The notes: generated from the letters alone by a model not told the origin. A stretch of DNA of 64,000 nt from Pictodentalium vernedei (GCA_031216915.1 CM062293.1:153210285-153274284), one strand, 5' to 3'; shown: positions 28,341 through 40,715, numbered from the stretch's first letter. Numbers and translations: made by a program.

Positions 28341-28591
28341 TTAACCCTTTACCCAACGTAACGGCCAAAACCGGCCAGCGCTATTCTCAAAAATCGCCAA
28401 TTAATTTTCATTATTTTTTCATTTTTTGTCTCAAAAACATAGGTTATGACCCCTCGTTGGAACGAGCTCGTCGAGCTCGTTCCAACGAGGGGTCATAACC
28501 TATGTTTTTGAGACAAAAAATGAAAAAAAATAGTTATTCAAGAATTTTTTTTGCAGGTGTCGTCTGCTTTTCATGTTAGGTAAAGGGTTAA
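28341..28591. mobile_element. Palindromic TTAA MITE, copy 4 (best preserved)
   Basis: TTAACCCTTTACCCAACG and CAAAAACATAGGTTATGACC lead to a perfect centre at GAGCTCGTCGAGCTC. The right half mirrors the left almost exactly. Confidence 0.9.
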
Positions 28592-29028
28592 GAATATCTA
28601 TCAGTATTATACCTCCCGACGCTAACGTCCACTTTGGCTCTTTGTTTAGCGAATGTGTTTTACAGTTTTTTTCATCCCAGGAAAACAATAAGCAAATCTT
28701 ATCTCCTAGACATTTATATTAATGTCAAGGGCATTGTCTGTATTTCATGTCACGATGCGCACACTTTTGATACAAAGAACACAAAAATGTTGCAAAACAT
28801 CAAAATATGATGAAAACGCCGTTTTCATATTTTTAAAAGGGATTTCAATAGAGAATAATAGTCAAACGTTCAAACTGATTGTGAAAAAATTGTGAAAAAC
28901 AAGCTTCCGTATTTTTATGCTACTCTACGGCGGGAAAATGGCTGAAGTGTGTGGAATGATACGTCCATTGCTGATTCAACTTCGCTAACATTTCGAAATT
29001 TGAATCTTTATATGAAATTCCCATACCC

Positions 29029-29271
29029 TTAACCTTTACCCAACCAATCGGCCGCATCCGCACGCGTAATATGCCAATTCAGCAGTTGAAAAAAATATTA
29101 TTTTCCAAAAAAAAATCAACTATCATGTGACCCTCGTTGGAACGAGCTCGACGAGCTCGTTCCAACGTGAGGTCACATGATATGGTTTTGTTGAATTGTT
29201 TTGAAAAATGTCAAAAAATTATATTTAAAATATTAAATTTTTTATATCGTCTGCCTTGGGTAAAGGGTTAA
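29029..29271. mobile_element. Palindromic TTAA MITE, copy 5 (variant end)
   Basis: Starts TTAACCTTTACCCAACCA, ends TTGGGTAAAGGGTTAA. Centre GGAACGAGCTCGACGAGCTC. Confidence 0.8.
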
Positions 29272-29497
29272 TATTAAATTTACTGACTACTTTGTGAAAT
29301 TAAAGGGAGCTAACATTCCCGTAAATCTCTACCAATGACGACAGTTGTCAGCCATGTATATTGTCTATCTTGAATTAATTATTTTGAATTAACAGGAAGG
29401 TTAGGTGATAATTTAGTTTTTGTCATGTCAAACATTTATGTTCACTGAACTGATTTGTTGCACCCACGATCTATTTCTGATTCCTATATAGATCTTG

Positions 29498-29725
29498 TTA
29501 ACCCTTTAACCAACGTAACGACCAAAACCGACCAACCTATTCACAAAAATCACCATTCAATTTTCATTATTTTTTTCAGTTTTTGTCTCAAAACATAGTT
29601 TATGACCCCTCATTGGAACGAGCTCGTGGATCATAAGCTATGTGTTTGACGCAAAACTGAAAGAATTTAGTTATTCAAGAATGTTTAGCAAGTGTCGTCT
29701 GCCTTTTGTGTTAGGTAAGGGTTAA
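29498..29725. mobile_element. Palindromic TTAA MITE, copy 6 (shortened)
   Basis: Starts TTAACCCTTTAACCAACG; the right half lacks part of the central arm. Confidence 0.75.
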
Positions 29726-30098
29726 ATGATCTGCACAAAATTTGTTTCTGATTTCCTTCAAAATGATTTTCGATTCCCGTATGAAAATCTTCAAATGATG
29801 TACATTAAAACACATTTCTGATTTCTTCATAGATCATTTACACCTGAAAACAAATCCCCATTATTTCTCTTTCTTAGAGGATTTGGTCCTGATGTCTTCA
29901 TCATTTCAGACAGAATCGAATTTACTGATCGCCGTAAGCTCTGTTTCTCTATAGCAACATACTTATTTCAGATGTAAGTCTCAAAGATATATACTCGATT
30001 TTTGCTTTTGCATACGAAACAAACCCGCCAACAAACCATTCTTTATTTCCATTTATTCCATCATGCATCAGGAAAGGGTCTGTTCCGATCACCACAAG

Positions 30099-30103
<5 letters not shown>

Positions 30104-30126
<23 letters not shown>
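30104..30126. repeat. (TA)n microsatellite
   Basis: About 11 TA units, starting within ATATATATAT. Confidence 0.9.
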
Positions 30127-30129
<3 letters not shown>

Positions 30130-30438
30130 GGTACCATTTTATCTAATGAGGGCAAGGTTATACGAGATTACGATTACCCATTTGCGTGTACTTTTATTCG
30201 GCGTGATTCGGAGTGTATATGTTCGCAGGAACGAACATTAGGTTGGGCATGCGTGTATGATTTTTTGTGTACACCCACAAAATCCAGGGTAAACTTGTGT
30301 TCTTCTTGTAGAAAGAGGCGGTGTTTGTCGGTAGTTGAGGATGGGTACTACATTGATAAACTTCGGGTGTCGTCGTTGGTAATGTAGTTGGAATATTTGT
30401 CACTAATGACGGAAATTTATTCGTGAATAAATAAATAT

Positions 30439-30450
30439 ACACGTAGCTAT

Positions 30451-30501
<51 letters not shown>

Positions 30502-30506
30502 TTTGT
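30439..30506. repeat. (ATTT)n microsatellite at a SINE tail
   Basis: About 17 units of TATT. It directly abuts the 3' end of the minus-strand SINE at 30507-30836, as expected for the simple-sequence tail of a SINE. Confidence 0.9.
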
Positions 30507-30836
30507 GTTTAAGGTCACATACTTATGCACAATGGCTAATCGTGACAGTGAGAGATTTACGGGTGGAGGAAGCCGGAGTACCCAGAGAGAACCATCGAGC
30601 ATCGACGAGCAACTGTCAGCTCCTCAACATTCTAACTCTGGTCGAAGACATGTGCACCATCGACGTGCAGTACGCCTTAGTACACGGCGTCATCGTGCCC
30701 CTATGTGGGCAACCAGAATAAAGTGCCTTGCCCAAGAAACACAACGCGGGTCGTCCCGGACGGGAATCGAACTCGGGACCTCTAGCATAGAAATCCAACA
30801 ACAGTCTACCACTGAGCCACCGGGCTCTTATATACA
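30507..30836 (-). mobile_element. tRNA-derived SINE
   Basis: On the minus strand the head reads GCTCAGTGGTAGACTG (A-box-like) and GAGTTCGATTCCCGTC (B box), then the core shared with the other SINE copies, the GGTCACATA tail signature and the TATT repeat. The tRNA-like promoter would serve RNA polymerase III. Confidence 0.85.
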
Positions 30837-31064
30837 CGTAGTAGTCGTGATGTAAATTATTCTGTGATCAGCCCGTACCCTATTGATACGCCAAATTAGT
30901 TATGCTGGGCCCCCAACGGCCCAAATCGCCTGCTACAGACCCCCATTTATAAATCAGATCGTGTAATAGAAGTCCAAGTATCAAATCTAGTCTTCAATCC
31001 TCTGCACTCTGAGACCAAAATAAGTTTTCAGCAGCAAATATTTTCTACAATGCAGTTTGATAAT

Positions 31065-31131
31065 TAACCAATTATACCTTGTTTGACAGAGCTCAATGAG
31101 CTCTGTCAGACAAGTTATAATTGGTTAAATT
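31065..31131. repeat. Palindrome with GACAGAGCTC core
   Basis: AACCAATTATACCTTGTTTG / complement around GACAGAGCTCAATGAGCTC. The same core occurs at 34761-34829 and, degraded, at 39131-39222. Confidence 0.85.
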
Positions 31132-31753
31132 TGTAGTTAAACAAGAAAAAATCAGAGTGACTGGAGAAAATTCCGTTGCACTACCAGCGTGCTTGGGGTT
31201 AGGGAAAGTACATGATTACTAGCAAGGAGATATTTTGTTGAAAATGTCCCCACCAGACAAAATTATTGAAGATGGTGGTAGGGGCGCGCACCTCTAAAGC
31301 CCCCTTAGCGACTCCCTTGGGTGCCGCGTGAAACTCTCTGGACAAGGGTTCCAATGCGGATATTCCGGATAAAACATGACCATAACAAATTACAACTCAT
31401 GTCTGTACAATCTGTGTGAGTCGCAGAGATGTTGTCCACGCTGATGTTCAATGAAATAAATGTTGAAAAGTGAAGTTATTATGTCTGATCAAGTGGTCAA
31501 AATACAAAACATGTGGTGATTTTGTGTCAAGTGTATCCATCCATAGGTTTTCAGTCAACTTGCACTACTGCAGAAAATTATCTAGGTGGCTGTGTTATAG
31601 CAATGTTTACGTATCGTCACTTGAGTGCATCAAGGCGCCATTCGCAATGCTTTGGCATTGCAAATGGCGTCTTGTTGCACTCAATCGTCGAATTGTACAC
31701 AACCTCTTCGCTATAAACCCAAGGATTTTTTGTATTTTATCTCTTTATTTCAG

Positions 31754-31908
31754 ATGTTTTCTGAGTGTTCGTGCGTTTCGACAGGCAAAGTTGAGTCTGG
31801 CTATTGTCCATCTGAGTGTTCCATGCTAACTCCTTTCGTCGTTATCCAGCTTATCGCAAATTTTCTCGGATCTTTGTCACTACTGAATTTTATCATTTTG
31901 ATAATGAG
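31754..31908 (+). CDS. SLCO/OATP transporter, exon with TM10
   Basis: TTTATTTCAG precedes the exon and GTTTGT follows it. The 155 bp start in phase 0 and leave two bases, completed by 39299. The product (MFSECSCVSTGKVESGYCPS ... FLGSLSLLNFIILIMR) has the closing cysteines of the extracellular loop and TM10. Confidence 0.88.
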
Positions 31909-32207
31909 GTTTGTTTACTTACATTTATATAATGATGTAATAACAAGTATCATTTACATTGCGGGTTTTAATTTCTTTAGCTTTGCCGAAGGCATGCCTT
32001 GATGATGTAATTGGATTATTTTATCAATCGAAACTTGCGCCATCACATTCGTAACAAATCAGGTTTATAGAACCTCAACCCTTATCGGTCATCTTCAAGA
32101 CGCCACTCATTGATTCGAGGTTCGATTCGATTTCGAATAATAAACATGATTCGATTTGAGATTCGACACATATCGAAAATGTATGATTCCCATGGCCCTA
32201 CTCTGCA

Positions 32208-32681
32208 AAAAATATAGGTTCCCTGAGATGGAACCAGTTCTGTTTAAACAGTATTTATTTCAAATCAAATAAATTTACCAAGATTAGCATTCAATGTTAA
32301 CAGAATATTACATGAACTGAAGTAGATTCAGCAGTAAACTTGGAGCTTATTCAACGCAGTCGCCAAACATTTTGAAACAAAGGAGATATAAACAGTTGCC
32401 ATATCGAACCAGTTTTGGTTCTGTATAGAACCAAAACTGGTTCGATATGCCAACTGTTCATATCTCCTTTGCTTAATAATGATTTGAGACAACCTCGTAT
32501 AAGCTCTAAACTTACGACTGAAACCCCCTCAATTTATGTTTAATTCTGTTAATATTTAATGTTAATCTTTATAAATTTATTTGATTTGAAATAAATACTG
32601 TTTAAACCGAACTGGTTCCATCTCAGGGACAAGATTAGAACCAGTTTTGGTTCTAAAGAGAACCTATATTTTTTGCAGTTT
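32208..32681. mobile_element. Nested inverted-repeat element
   Basis: Ends AAAAAATATAGGTTC and GAACCTATATTTTTT. Middle arms GTTTAAACAGTATTTATTTC and their complement frame a central palindrome on GAACCAGTTTTGGTTC (32388-32470). No ORF. Confidence 0.8.
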
Positions 32682-32689
32682 ACAGTGTT

Positions 32690-33350
32690 TGGCCTAAGTA
32701 TTCAGCGCAGAGGCACTCAAGTTTATATTTCGTATTTGTAAGATTGTCAGCTCCCAAATATGCGTATGTCATTGACTCTTGCTTGAGACAGGTATGATAT
32801 GGAGTCGGAGAACTTGAGCAAGATTGATTGACTGCTGCAATAGTTTGTGCATTATATGAAAGTGTATGTTTAACAATTTTATACGACACCTGAAATGTAA
32901 ACAAAAATAAAATTATGCAATGCTTTTGTTTTATTTCGCATTTGACAAAATGACGCGATGGCGCCTCAAAAATCGGCACCCATCAGCAACATTACGCGAG
33001 CCTCGTTTGAAAATCGCGTGATACTGAAGGCGTCTTATTTGATCTGGCTGATCTCGTCGTGTCAAGCCAAGTCAATGCGATATGATAACACAGACTAATT
33101 GACTATTGTAGCAATTTGTTTATTAAAAGGCAGCGGATAGTTAATAGTTGAATACGACAACTGAAATATAAACAAAACAGAAATTATGGAATATTGGTCA
33201 AGACAGTTCAGGAAAGAGGCACGCGGTATTTTAATTCGCATTTGTAAAATATTCGCCTCGAAAATTTAGCACACGCCAATGATGTCACGTTATCCTCGTT
33301 TGAGACAGGTATGATGAGGTTTTGAAAAAGTTGCTACGCACTAGAACATT
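32690..33350. repeat. Diverged tandem repeat (about 250 bp, 2-3 units)
   Basis: Segments with ATACGACACCTGAAATGTAA / ATACGACAACTGAAATATAA, CGCATTTG and CTCGTTTGAGACAGG recur at ~250-bp spacing. Noncoding. Confidence 0.5.
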
Positions 33351-33769
33351 ATATCATTTGACACAGGGATAATATATGCTGTATTAATATTGGAGTATAC
33401 ACCTGGAAACTGCAATCCTTCGATTCAAATATCCTCTACACTGTTACATACGGCGCTGATTAACAGGGCAGGTTTCTAACAGTGATAGCTGAATACTGGC
33501 CGTGATAACCTATTCTGTCAGTCACAACCCGGATTCTTTTTCTTAGACAGATTTCGTAACCCAGGAACAACGAGGACAGTTGTAGAAATTATGAGTGTAT
33601 ATCGGTTCGGTTTTCTGGTTCAAAGAATAAAGTTAAGTCAAGTAAATAATCTCTATTCTTTATTTTGGTCATAGATCTCTTCATAAATATGTTCAGTCTT
33701 GTCAAAACGACAATCTCTACTTTTAATTCACAATATTGGGTATTTTCTTTGTTATACAGTATGTGTGCC

Positions 33770-34388
33770 ATAGCGGTCCAACTCTATGGAATATATGGTT
33801 TTTGGCCTACCTCTTGTTCTTTTACCCTACGGAGTCCATCGGAGGGCTGCCCTGGTGATGCTAGTTCTGGACATTCCGAGAATATATCCTATCCATCTCC
33901 AGCGTCTCTGTTGTATTTGTTGGATGATGCAAGAGGACTCAGTCAAATCTAGCAGGTCTTTGTTGGATATCCTCTGTGACTAGAATATTTTGCATATTCT
34001 GCGAAGGCAGCCATAGTGGAAACTTGACAGTACTCCTTTGTCTGTTAATTTTGTTGACTCTCTAGCACACACTACCATACATCAATATGGATCTGACGTT
34101 ACTGTTGTAGATTCGGAGCTTTGTTTTACGGCTGTACTGCTTCGGGTTCCAGATTGGTTTTAAGCGTCCAAATGCTAATCTTGCTTTTGCCAATCTGTTC
34201 TTGATGTCTTTCTTGGTAGAGTTCTCGGTACTGTCAACAGAGCCCAAATAGGTCAAACTTTCCACCTGTTCAATATCCACGTTTTCCATCCTGGCCAATA
34301 CTATAAAACGTTTACAATTGTATTTTCTAGAATTGTATTTTCTAGTTATGACTTTAAATGGGTTATAATGAACCATTAGCATTTTCAA
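33770..34388 (-). pseudogene. Non-LTR retrotransposon (RTE/BovB-type) 3' fragment
   Basis: The minus-strand ORF at 34388-34062 has VESLTYLGSVDSTENSTKKD, then IKNRLAKARLAFGRLKPIW and LRIYNSNVRSILMYGS, the C-terminal block of RTE-type reverse transcriptases. Further along, another frame carries GKRTRGRPKTI, typical of their extreme C-terminus. The fragment lacks the endonuclease and RT core and is frame-broken. Its upstream end runs into a palindrome (34301-34514). Confidence 0.75.
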
Positions 34389-34514
34389 AGATCTGGCAAT
34401 TTGCCAGTTGGCAAATTGTCATATCTTTTAAAATGCTAATGATTTACTTTAGACAGTTATATTAATAGGATGAAAATACAATTCTAGAAAATACAATTGT
34501 AAAAGTTTTATAGT
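34301..34514. repeat. About 214-bp imperfect palindrome overlapping the non-LTR fragment
   Basis: Left CTATAAAACGTTTACAATTG and right CAATTGTAAAAGTTTTATAG. Centre GGCAATTTGCCAGTTGGCAAATTG. One arm is the RT coding sequence, so the palindrome arose after or during insertion. Confidence 0.75.
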
Positions 34515-34760
34515 ACAGTGGAGCCCACTTAATTGGATATCTCTTAATTGTATATCCCTGTTAATTGAATATAATTTTCAAACACAAAACCATTTACCAT
34601 ACCTTCAGTACAAATTTGATCTGTTAATTGCATATGGGTTGTAGAGTAAACTCCTGTTAATTGTATATAAATTTTTGTAATATGTCGAACAAATTGCTGT
34701 GACACGCACCAAATTCCCCTTATTTATCAACCTTTTTGGCCTCAAACATCCAATACAGAC

Positions 34761-34829
34761 ATTTATTCTATTATATCTTGTTTGACAGAGCTCTAAGAGC
34801 TCTGTCAAACAAGATATAATAGAATAAAT
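34761..34829. repeat. Near-perfect palindrome with GACAGAGCTC core
   Basis: TTATTCTATTATATCTTGTT, GACAGAGCTC and TAA centre, then the exact complement. Confidence 0.9.
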
Positions 34830-35365
34830 ACTCAGTTTACCTCCAGAACACAGGAAACTGACCAAATCCCTGTTAATTGTATACTCCTGTTAATTGAATA
34901 ATTTTCACTGGTAAAATGGATATTCAATTAAGAGGATTCTACTGTATTGGCTCCTGATTGCAACACGCCATGTTATAATTTACAAGTATCAGAATTCCCA
35001 AAATGACGCCAATGGAACACATGTTCTGTACTTTCCTATGTATTCCACAGTCTTCTAAACATTCGTGTGCCCTTAAATGTAACTTATGACCCCAGTGGAA
35101 CATTTGTAATTACAGCATTGCTTATACACAGATAACATTTCCTATTGTGATCAGTCTGTGTAAAACACCCAGACTATTGTGTTTTAGGGTTTCTTTTTCT
35201 TTTGTTTCTTCTTAGTATTCTCATTGTCTCTTGTTTTCTAGCCACTTCCTTGTCCGCATGAATTGAAATCTTTCTATCTCGCTGCTTTTAGCATACAGAC
35301 AGATAGTCACTAGTACTCGGCTGTGTTTTTCAGGCTCCCTGAGCATTGCGGTGTTCCTGGGAATG

Positions 35366-35885
35366 TTTCGAAAGTGGGCCATGCTCATATCTCAAGCATG
35401 ATATGAAATGGGGACATGGAACCAACACCAGATAAGTCTAAACTCGATGAAGGTTCAAAATATGGGTCAGGCCACTGAAATCTCCGAGGGGCCATTGAGT
35501 GCATTTTCAGAATTGCTGGAAATCGCATGTTATCACCACCTTATGCATTCTCGAAGTTCATACATGTATTTCCACTTTAAAAAGTGAGCAGGGTGCAGTT
35601 CATCACTCAAAAATGTGGGGGCAGCAAAAAATGTTGAAAGTGGGCCACACTCATATCTCATGGTTGTATGACCTATGGATCTGGGACCATTACCAAATGA
35701 GTCGAAACCCAATGTAGGTTCAATATATGGGTCAAAGTCACTGCGGTCACCCAGGGGTCATTAAGTGTATTTTTCAGAATTGTTGGAGATCGCATTTTAT
35801 GAACTCATAATGCATTTCCGAAGTTTATATACATATATTTCATCACTTAAAAAATTGGGCGGAGCCAAAAATATCCATCTGTAAT
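35366..35885. repeat. Diverged tandem duplication (about 265-bp unit)
   Basis: Units at about 35369-35634 and 35635-35885 share GAAAGTGGGCCA, CATATCTCA, ATATGGGTCA, TTTCAGAATTG and GGAGATCGCAT-like blocks. Noncoding. Confidence 0.7.
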
Positions 35886-36209
35886 TTCTTAATAGAAAAG
35901 TTGAATGAATGTTGTACACAGAAGTTATTTATAGTTACATTTTTTCAGATTCCTGTATAAAAATCTTTCAAAACTGTTTACAAACAGCCATCTGTGATTT
36001 CTTTAAAGATATTTTACTCTCGAAAATAAGTCTCCATACACTCTCTTTCTGTATAGTTTATGTCCGATGCATTCATTATTTGCACACAGGTTCACATTTA
36101 CTGATCACAGAAAATTCTGTTTCTCAGTGATGTTTTAATATTACACAGCTGTCATAACTTACTTTCTTTTGTGCAATATGTACTTTTCCCCGCGCGAACA
36201 TTTAAACTA

Positions 36210-36212
<3 letters not shown>

Positions 36213-36260
<48 letters not shown>
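36213..36260. repeat. (GA)n microsatellite
   Basis: About 24 uninterrupted GA units. Confidence 0.95.
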
Positions 36261-36263
<3 letters not shown>

Positions 36264-36346
36264 CGTTTTTCCAACATTAATTTATTTATAAATTTCCATA
36301 CTTTTGAATAATATTATAGAAACTGTCCGAACCACTGGCGTGTGTT

Positions 36347-36574
36347 TTAGCCCTTTACCTAACATGAAAAGCAGACGACACTTGCAAATTTTTCATTGAA
36401 TAACTACTTTTTAATGTTTCACGCCAAAAACATAGCTTATGACCCCCTCATTGGAACGAGCTGGTAGAGCTCGTTCCAATGAGGTGTCATCAGCTATGTT
36501 TTTGAGGCAAAAAATAATGAAAATTGAATGGCAGTTCTTTGTGAATAGTACCGCTTCGTTGAGTAAAGGGTTAA
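36347..36574. mobile_element. Palindromic TTAA MITE, copy 7
   Basis: Left boundary decayed to TTAGCCCTTTACC; right GAGTAAAGGGTTAA. Centre GGAACGAGCTGGTAGAGCTC. Confidence 0.8.
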
Positions 36575-36707
36575 CAACACAATTATAAAACTCTAATATT
36601 CCCTCTTTTAATACTTTATTATTTTACTTAACCATAAAGTCAGTTCGATTATACTTTAACCATTTTCCCACTGAAGTCACGAGGACAACAGTGTTGTGGT
36701 GGCCTCA

Positions 36708-36825
36708 TTAAACCTTTACACAACTTGACAACCAAAACCGGCCAGCACAAATCGCAAAAATCACCATTCGATTTTCCTTATTTTTTAATATTTTTTGTCT
36801 CTCAAAAACATAGCTCATGCAAAGC
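36708..36825. mobile_element. Truncated half of a TTAA MITE
   Basis: Only the left arm (TTAAACCTTTACACAACTTG...CAAAAACATAGCTCATG) is present. Confidence 0.65.
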
Positions 36826-38340
36826 CTTTTGTTGACTCAAAACTTGTTCATTATGCTTAACATAATGGGCATGCGTACTTGAAACAAACGATACTCTTTG
36901 TAAAAGGTGGACCTTTTGACTGCTCCGTTATATCATTTTGGTTAATAATTTTGTTCTGATAATCAAGGAAATGAAATAAAATAACCGTACCACAATTAAG
37001 CGGAGATACCAGAAAAAGTCCTTTCTGGTTATGGGAAATATACTAAGATTTGGCGGTTTCATTAAATATGTACATCTATTCATTGTGGATCAATTACGTG
37101 TCCATAATTGCGTTTAACATTATTTATATCAGAAAATGAATAACAATTAGAATAATTGTAATGAGTGATTACAATGTTTAATATCTCCCTTCCTAATATA
37201 ATATAACACATATGGCATAATATTTTGATCACGGCCTTATCTAATAAATAAAATGTATCAAACAGTGATAGAAATCCGATCCCTGTGAAATCGGCGGCTC
37301 AGAAAGTAGTCCTTTTAGTACGTGTTCGCCAAATCTGCCTCTCCTGCAGATGAAGGCCGCGTCGATATTGTCTTGAAGATAACACCACTATCACCATGCC
37401 TTTAGACTGGGCGAAAGGTGAAGATTCCGTGTCACGGCACGCTGACATTCCCACGTGTTCTGAAAGGGTGAGAAATGATGATTTCAAATCGCATTCATTA
37501 TACTAGAAGTATATTACATTAGTCAGTTCCCGCAAATGAAGCAATTCATACCTTTACGAATTCCAATGGAAATTTCCTTCTACTGAATTTGTCACTACAG
37601 ACGAAGAGAGATAAATCAAAACATGTTTACAAACTTCCAAGAAGAGAAACAGCATCAGCATTCCGCGATATAACAGAGGTTTACGTTTAATCCATAAACC
37701 CTATTATTTACATTTGAATCAAAGTTATACAATCCCTTGGGTGATCAGTGTTTGCGTTGGTTCATTTGATTCCCATGAAGGAGAATCGATAGTTTCTGGA
37801 CAGTGTTTGCCAGGAAATATTATTAGTTATTTAAAGAGTCACTGAGTTAAGAATATCAGGGATTGGTCTCCCAAAGATACTATTCTGAGAATTATTGCCT
37901 GGCTTTTCGGTTACATGAGAATTACAGTTATTGTCGCAAACCATATCCTCGAATGAGTGAAACATGAAACCACATGCAATTCATGTGATGTCTTGTCCAA
38001 CTCAAGAGACATCCCACACGGGCTAATCCCTACTATGATTCTTCGGAACACTTCTTAACGATTGGTTCGTTGTAATATAGAACCAAGATATGGTTGATGT
38101 GGTGCTCAAGAAACGTGTCTTTATATTTATAACGCATCGCATTACTAGTTTGTGACAAATACAAAGTCTTAATTCGTACAAACGCTATTTTACAAGGACT
38201 AGTTAGGGAGTAATGTGGCTCTTTCATTAGAGCATCGGTTTTAAACCGTTGCACTAACACGCCCAATTTATCCATATATGGAGGACCTCTGTGTACGCCT
38301 GTGTGCGAGAAGGTTTAATAAAATTTATGACGTACTTGAA
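36826..38340 (+). other. SLCO intron 3 segment with no gene
   Basis: Nothing beyond short, unsupported ORFs on either strand. No splice-framed coding block was found. Confidence 0.6.
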
Positions 38341-38342
38341 AC

Positions 38343-38408
38343 TCTATCATCTGATTAATTGTTAGAAAGGGCTCTCTGAGCCCTTTCCAACAATTAATCA
38401 GATGATAG
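38343..38408. repeat. Near-perfect palindrome
   Basis: TCTATCATCTGATTAATTGT / complement around GGGCTCTCTGAGCCC. Confidence 0.85.
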
Positions 38409-38439
38409 GTTTGATCTGCGCATACCAGAACGTACAGAT

Positions 38440-38745
38440 AATCATCATAAAATAGGTGACAACAGTCGCTTTCGGCAGCGTAAAGGTTAAACCGAAAAAA
38501 GTCAGCGGTTCGATCCTGACCCGCGCCATATGCAATGTGTCCTTGGGCAACACATTTAATCCCGATCACCAACGTAGTGGCACGTAATGCGCATCGATGG
38601 TGCTCTTGTCTTCAACCGCTATTAACTCTGCTTTTGTCGGGTTATTGAGTTGGAAAAGATAACTGTTGCTCGTCGTTGCTCAGTGGTTCTCTCTGGGTGC
38701 TGCGGCTTCGTTCACCTGTAAAACTTCCCGGCAAGATATGACCTT
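38440..38745 (+). mobile_element. tRNA-headed SINE, old copy
   Basis: A B-box-like GGTTCGATCCTGACC near 38510 precedes a diverged form of the core and tail found at 48358-48735 (GTCCTTGGGCAACACATTTA, CAGTGGTTCTCTC, GATATGACCTTG). Confidence 0.65.
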
Positions 38746-38859
38746 GACTGTTAAAAGTGTCCCTAAAGCTCAATACACAAAACCATGACTAGTAAACATC
38801 ACCAATAACCCATAACTAAACATGAATAGGTGACGAAATAAGACAATCCTTGAATATCC

Positions 38860-39037
38860 GAAATATTTCATTTTTGTTTCCAAAACGTAGCTCAGGATTC
38901 CTCATTGAAACGAGCTCGACAAGCCCGTTCCAGTGAGAGTTCATAAAGTATGCTTTTAGACAAGTCGTGAAATACAATAAAATTTGAATGACGATATTTG
39001 TGAATAGCACTGGCCGTAACGTTAGGTAAAGTATTAA
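38860..39037. mobile_element. Decayed TTAA MITE, copy 9
   Basis: Keeps the centre (AACGAGCTCGACAAGCCCGTT) and a right end GTTAGGTAAAGTATTAAA. Confidence 0.65.
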
Positions 39038-39130
39038 ATATTTGATAACTAAACTGATTATTTGACTGACCATGTGAATCCTTAGCAGCCTGATGTCAAA
39101 ACATCGAAACTTCAAGCAGCAGATTTTTCC

Positions 39131-39222
39131 CATGATGCAACTTGAATTTAACCACTGAAATCTCGTTCGACAGAGCTCGATGTGCTCTGTCACACAAGAC
39201 TGAATTCCTAGTTGCATTATGG
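39131..39222. repeat. Imperfect palindrome with GACAGAGCTC core
   Basis: Arms CATGATGCAACTTGAATTTA and complement; core GACAGAGCTCGATGTGCTCT. It ends 77 bp before an SLCO exon. Confidence 0.75.
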
Positions 39223-39298
39223 AGAAAAGTACATGTTGGAATTTTAATATTTCGTCATCAGTGCGCAAAAGGTTAAAACCGATTCATTGTTCTTACAG

Positions 39299-39363
39299 AA
39301 GCGTGACAGAAGAGGAAAAGCCATTAGCTCTTGGAGTCAGTTCATTTTTGGCGAATCTTCTTG
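39299..39363 (+). CDS. SLCO/OATP transporter, short exon
   Basis: TTCTTACAG precedes the exon and GTAAGT follows it. The 65-bp exon completes an Arg codon started at 31908 and encodes SVTEEEKPLALGVSSFLANL, the conserved R.V...EKS.ALG stretch between TM10 and TM11 of SLCO proteins. It ends one base into a Gly codon completed at 47596. Confidence 0.87.
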
Positions 39364-39404
39364 GTAAGTATGCATCCGTCTGTCTTCCTCCTGCCTGTCT
39401 TTTT

Positions 39405-39664
<260 letters not shown>

Positions 39665-39723
39665 GTTGTCTCTCTCGGAATGGGCATCGTTGTTTTGGTT
39701 TTTTGAGAAGCTGAATATTGGGC

Positions 39724-40418
39724 AGTAGAGCTCTTCTAAATTACCAATTGTTTTCTTAACTGTCCATCTCACTTTTAGAAACAGTTTGTATCCATCTTTA
39801 GCTATTTTAGTAAAGTGTCATATAATCTGTGCGAAGATATTCCGCATTTTCATTATGTTTAAGTTCTTGTGTCTATGTCTATGTTCAATCATTATACAGG
39901 AGTATGTTCCAGAGTTAAGAGACTGGAATAAAACTCGTAAACGGCATGGTCAATAAACCAGTATTGGTCAAGAAACTACTTTTGGGGCTATTTTCACCCA
40001 ACAGTATCCCGTTTGATACGACATATATTGGCGACGAACAAGGGCTTTCAATTTTTTGAGCAATAAGACGACATCATCATGGCAACGTTCGGAAAAATCG
40101 ACCCAGAAGTCGGCGACTAATCGACGAGTTCAAACCAGAAGTCGGCGACTGGACGACTTACCACGAACGACTTGATCAATACTTTTTGGAAAATCAAATC
40201 GATGACTGGGATAGAAAACGCGCTATTTTGTTAAGTTGTATGGGATCTTCAGCATACATTTTACTCAGAACTCTTTGTGCTCCAAGCAAGCCTGCAGAAA
40301 AAACTTACGCTGATTTGTGTCAGTTGTTAAAATCTCACCAAAACCCCACAACAAGTGTAATCGTCCAACGATTCAAGCTCAATTCGAGATCAAGAAAATC
40401 TAATGAATCTGTGACAGT
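39724..40418 (+). repeat. Tandem duplicate, unit 1: host flank + LTR + gag start
   Basis: Repeats as 40419-41110 with few differences. The unit begins in host intron sequence (GTAGAGCTCTTCTAAATTAC), passes through the LTR and stops in gag after NESVT. The inclusion of host flank shows that it arose after insertion. Confidence 0.9.
39816..40024 (+). repeat. 5' LTR, outer copy
   Basis: TGTCATATAATC...GATACGACA, followed by TATATTGGCGACGAAC, where TGGCGAC begins the presumed primer binding site. Confidence 0.9.
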
Positions 40419-40431
40419 AGAGCTCTTCTAA
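40137..40431 (+). pseudogene. Truncated gag copy
   Basis: Same start as the second gag copy, cut after SRKSNESVT, where the duplication junction brings in host flanking sequence (VELF, stop). Confidence 0.85.
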
Positions 40432-40507
40432 ATTACCAATTGTTTTCTTAACTGTCCACCTCACTTTTAGAAACAGTTTGTATCCATCTTTAGCTATTTT
40501 AGTAAAG

Positions 40508-40715
40508 TGTCATATAATCTGTGTGAAGATATTCCGCATTTTCATTATGTTTAAGTTCTTGTGTCTATGTCTATGTTCAATCATTTTACAGGAGTATGTT
40601 CCAGAGTTAAGAGACTGGAATAAAACTCGTAAACGGCATGGTCAATAAACCAGTTTTGGTCAAGAAACTACTTTTGGGGCTATTTTAACCCAACAGTATC
40701 CCGTTTGATACGACA
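40508..40715 (+). repeat. 5' LTR, inner (duplicated) copy
   Basis: Nearly identical to 39816-40024, also preceded by GTAAAG. Confidence 0.9.

Noticed and set aside
30505-30855. 116-aa ORF over the SINE
   Set aside because: It lies entirely within a tRNA-derived SINE and its flank; it is not a gene.
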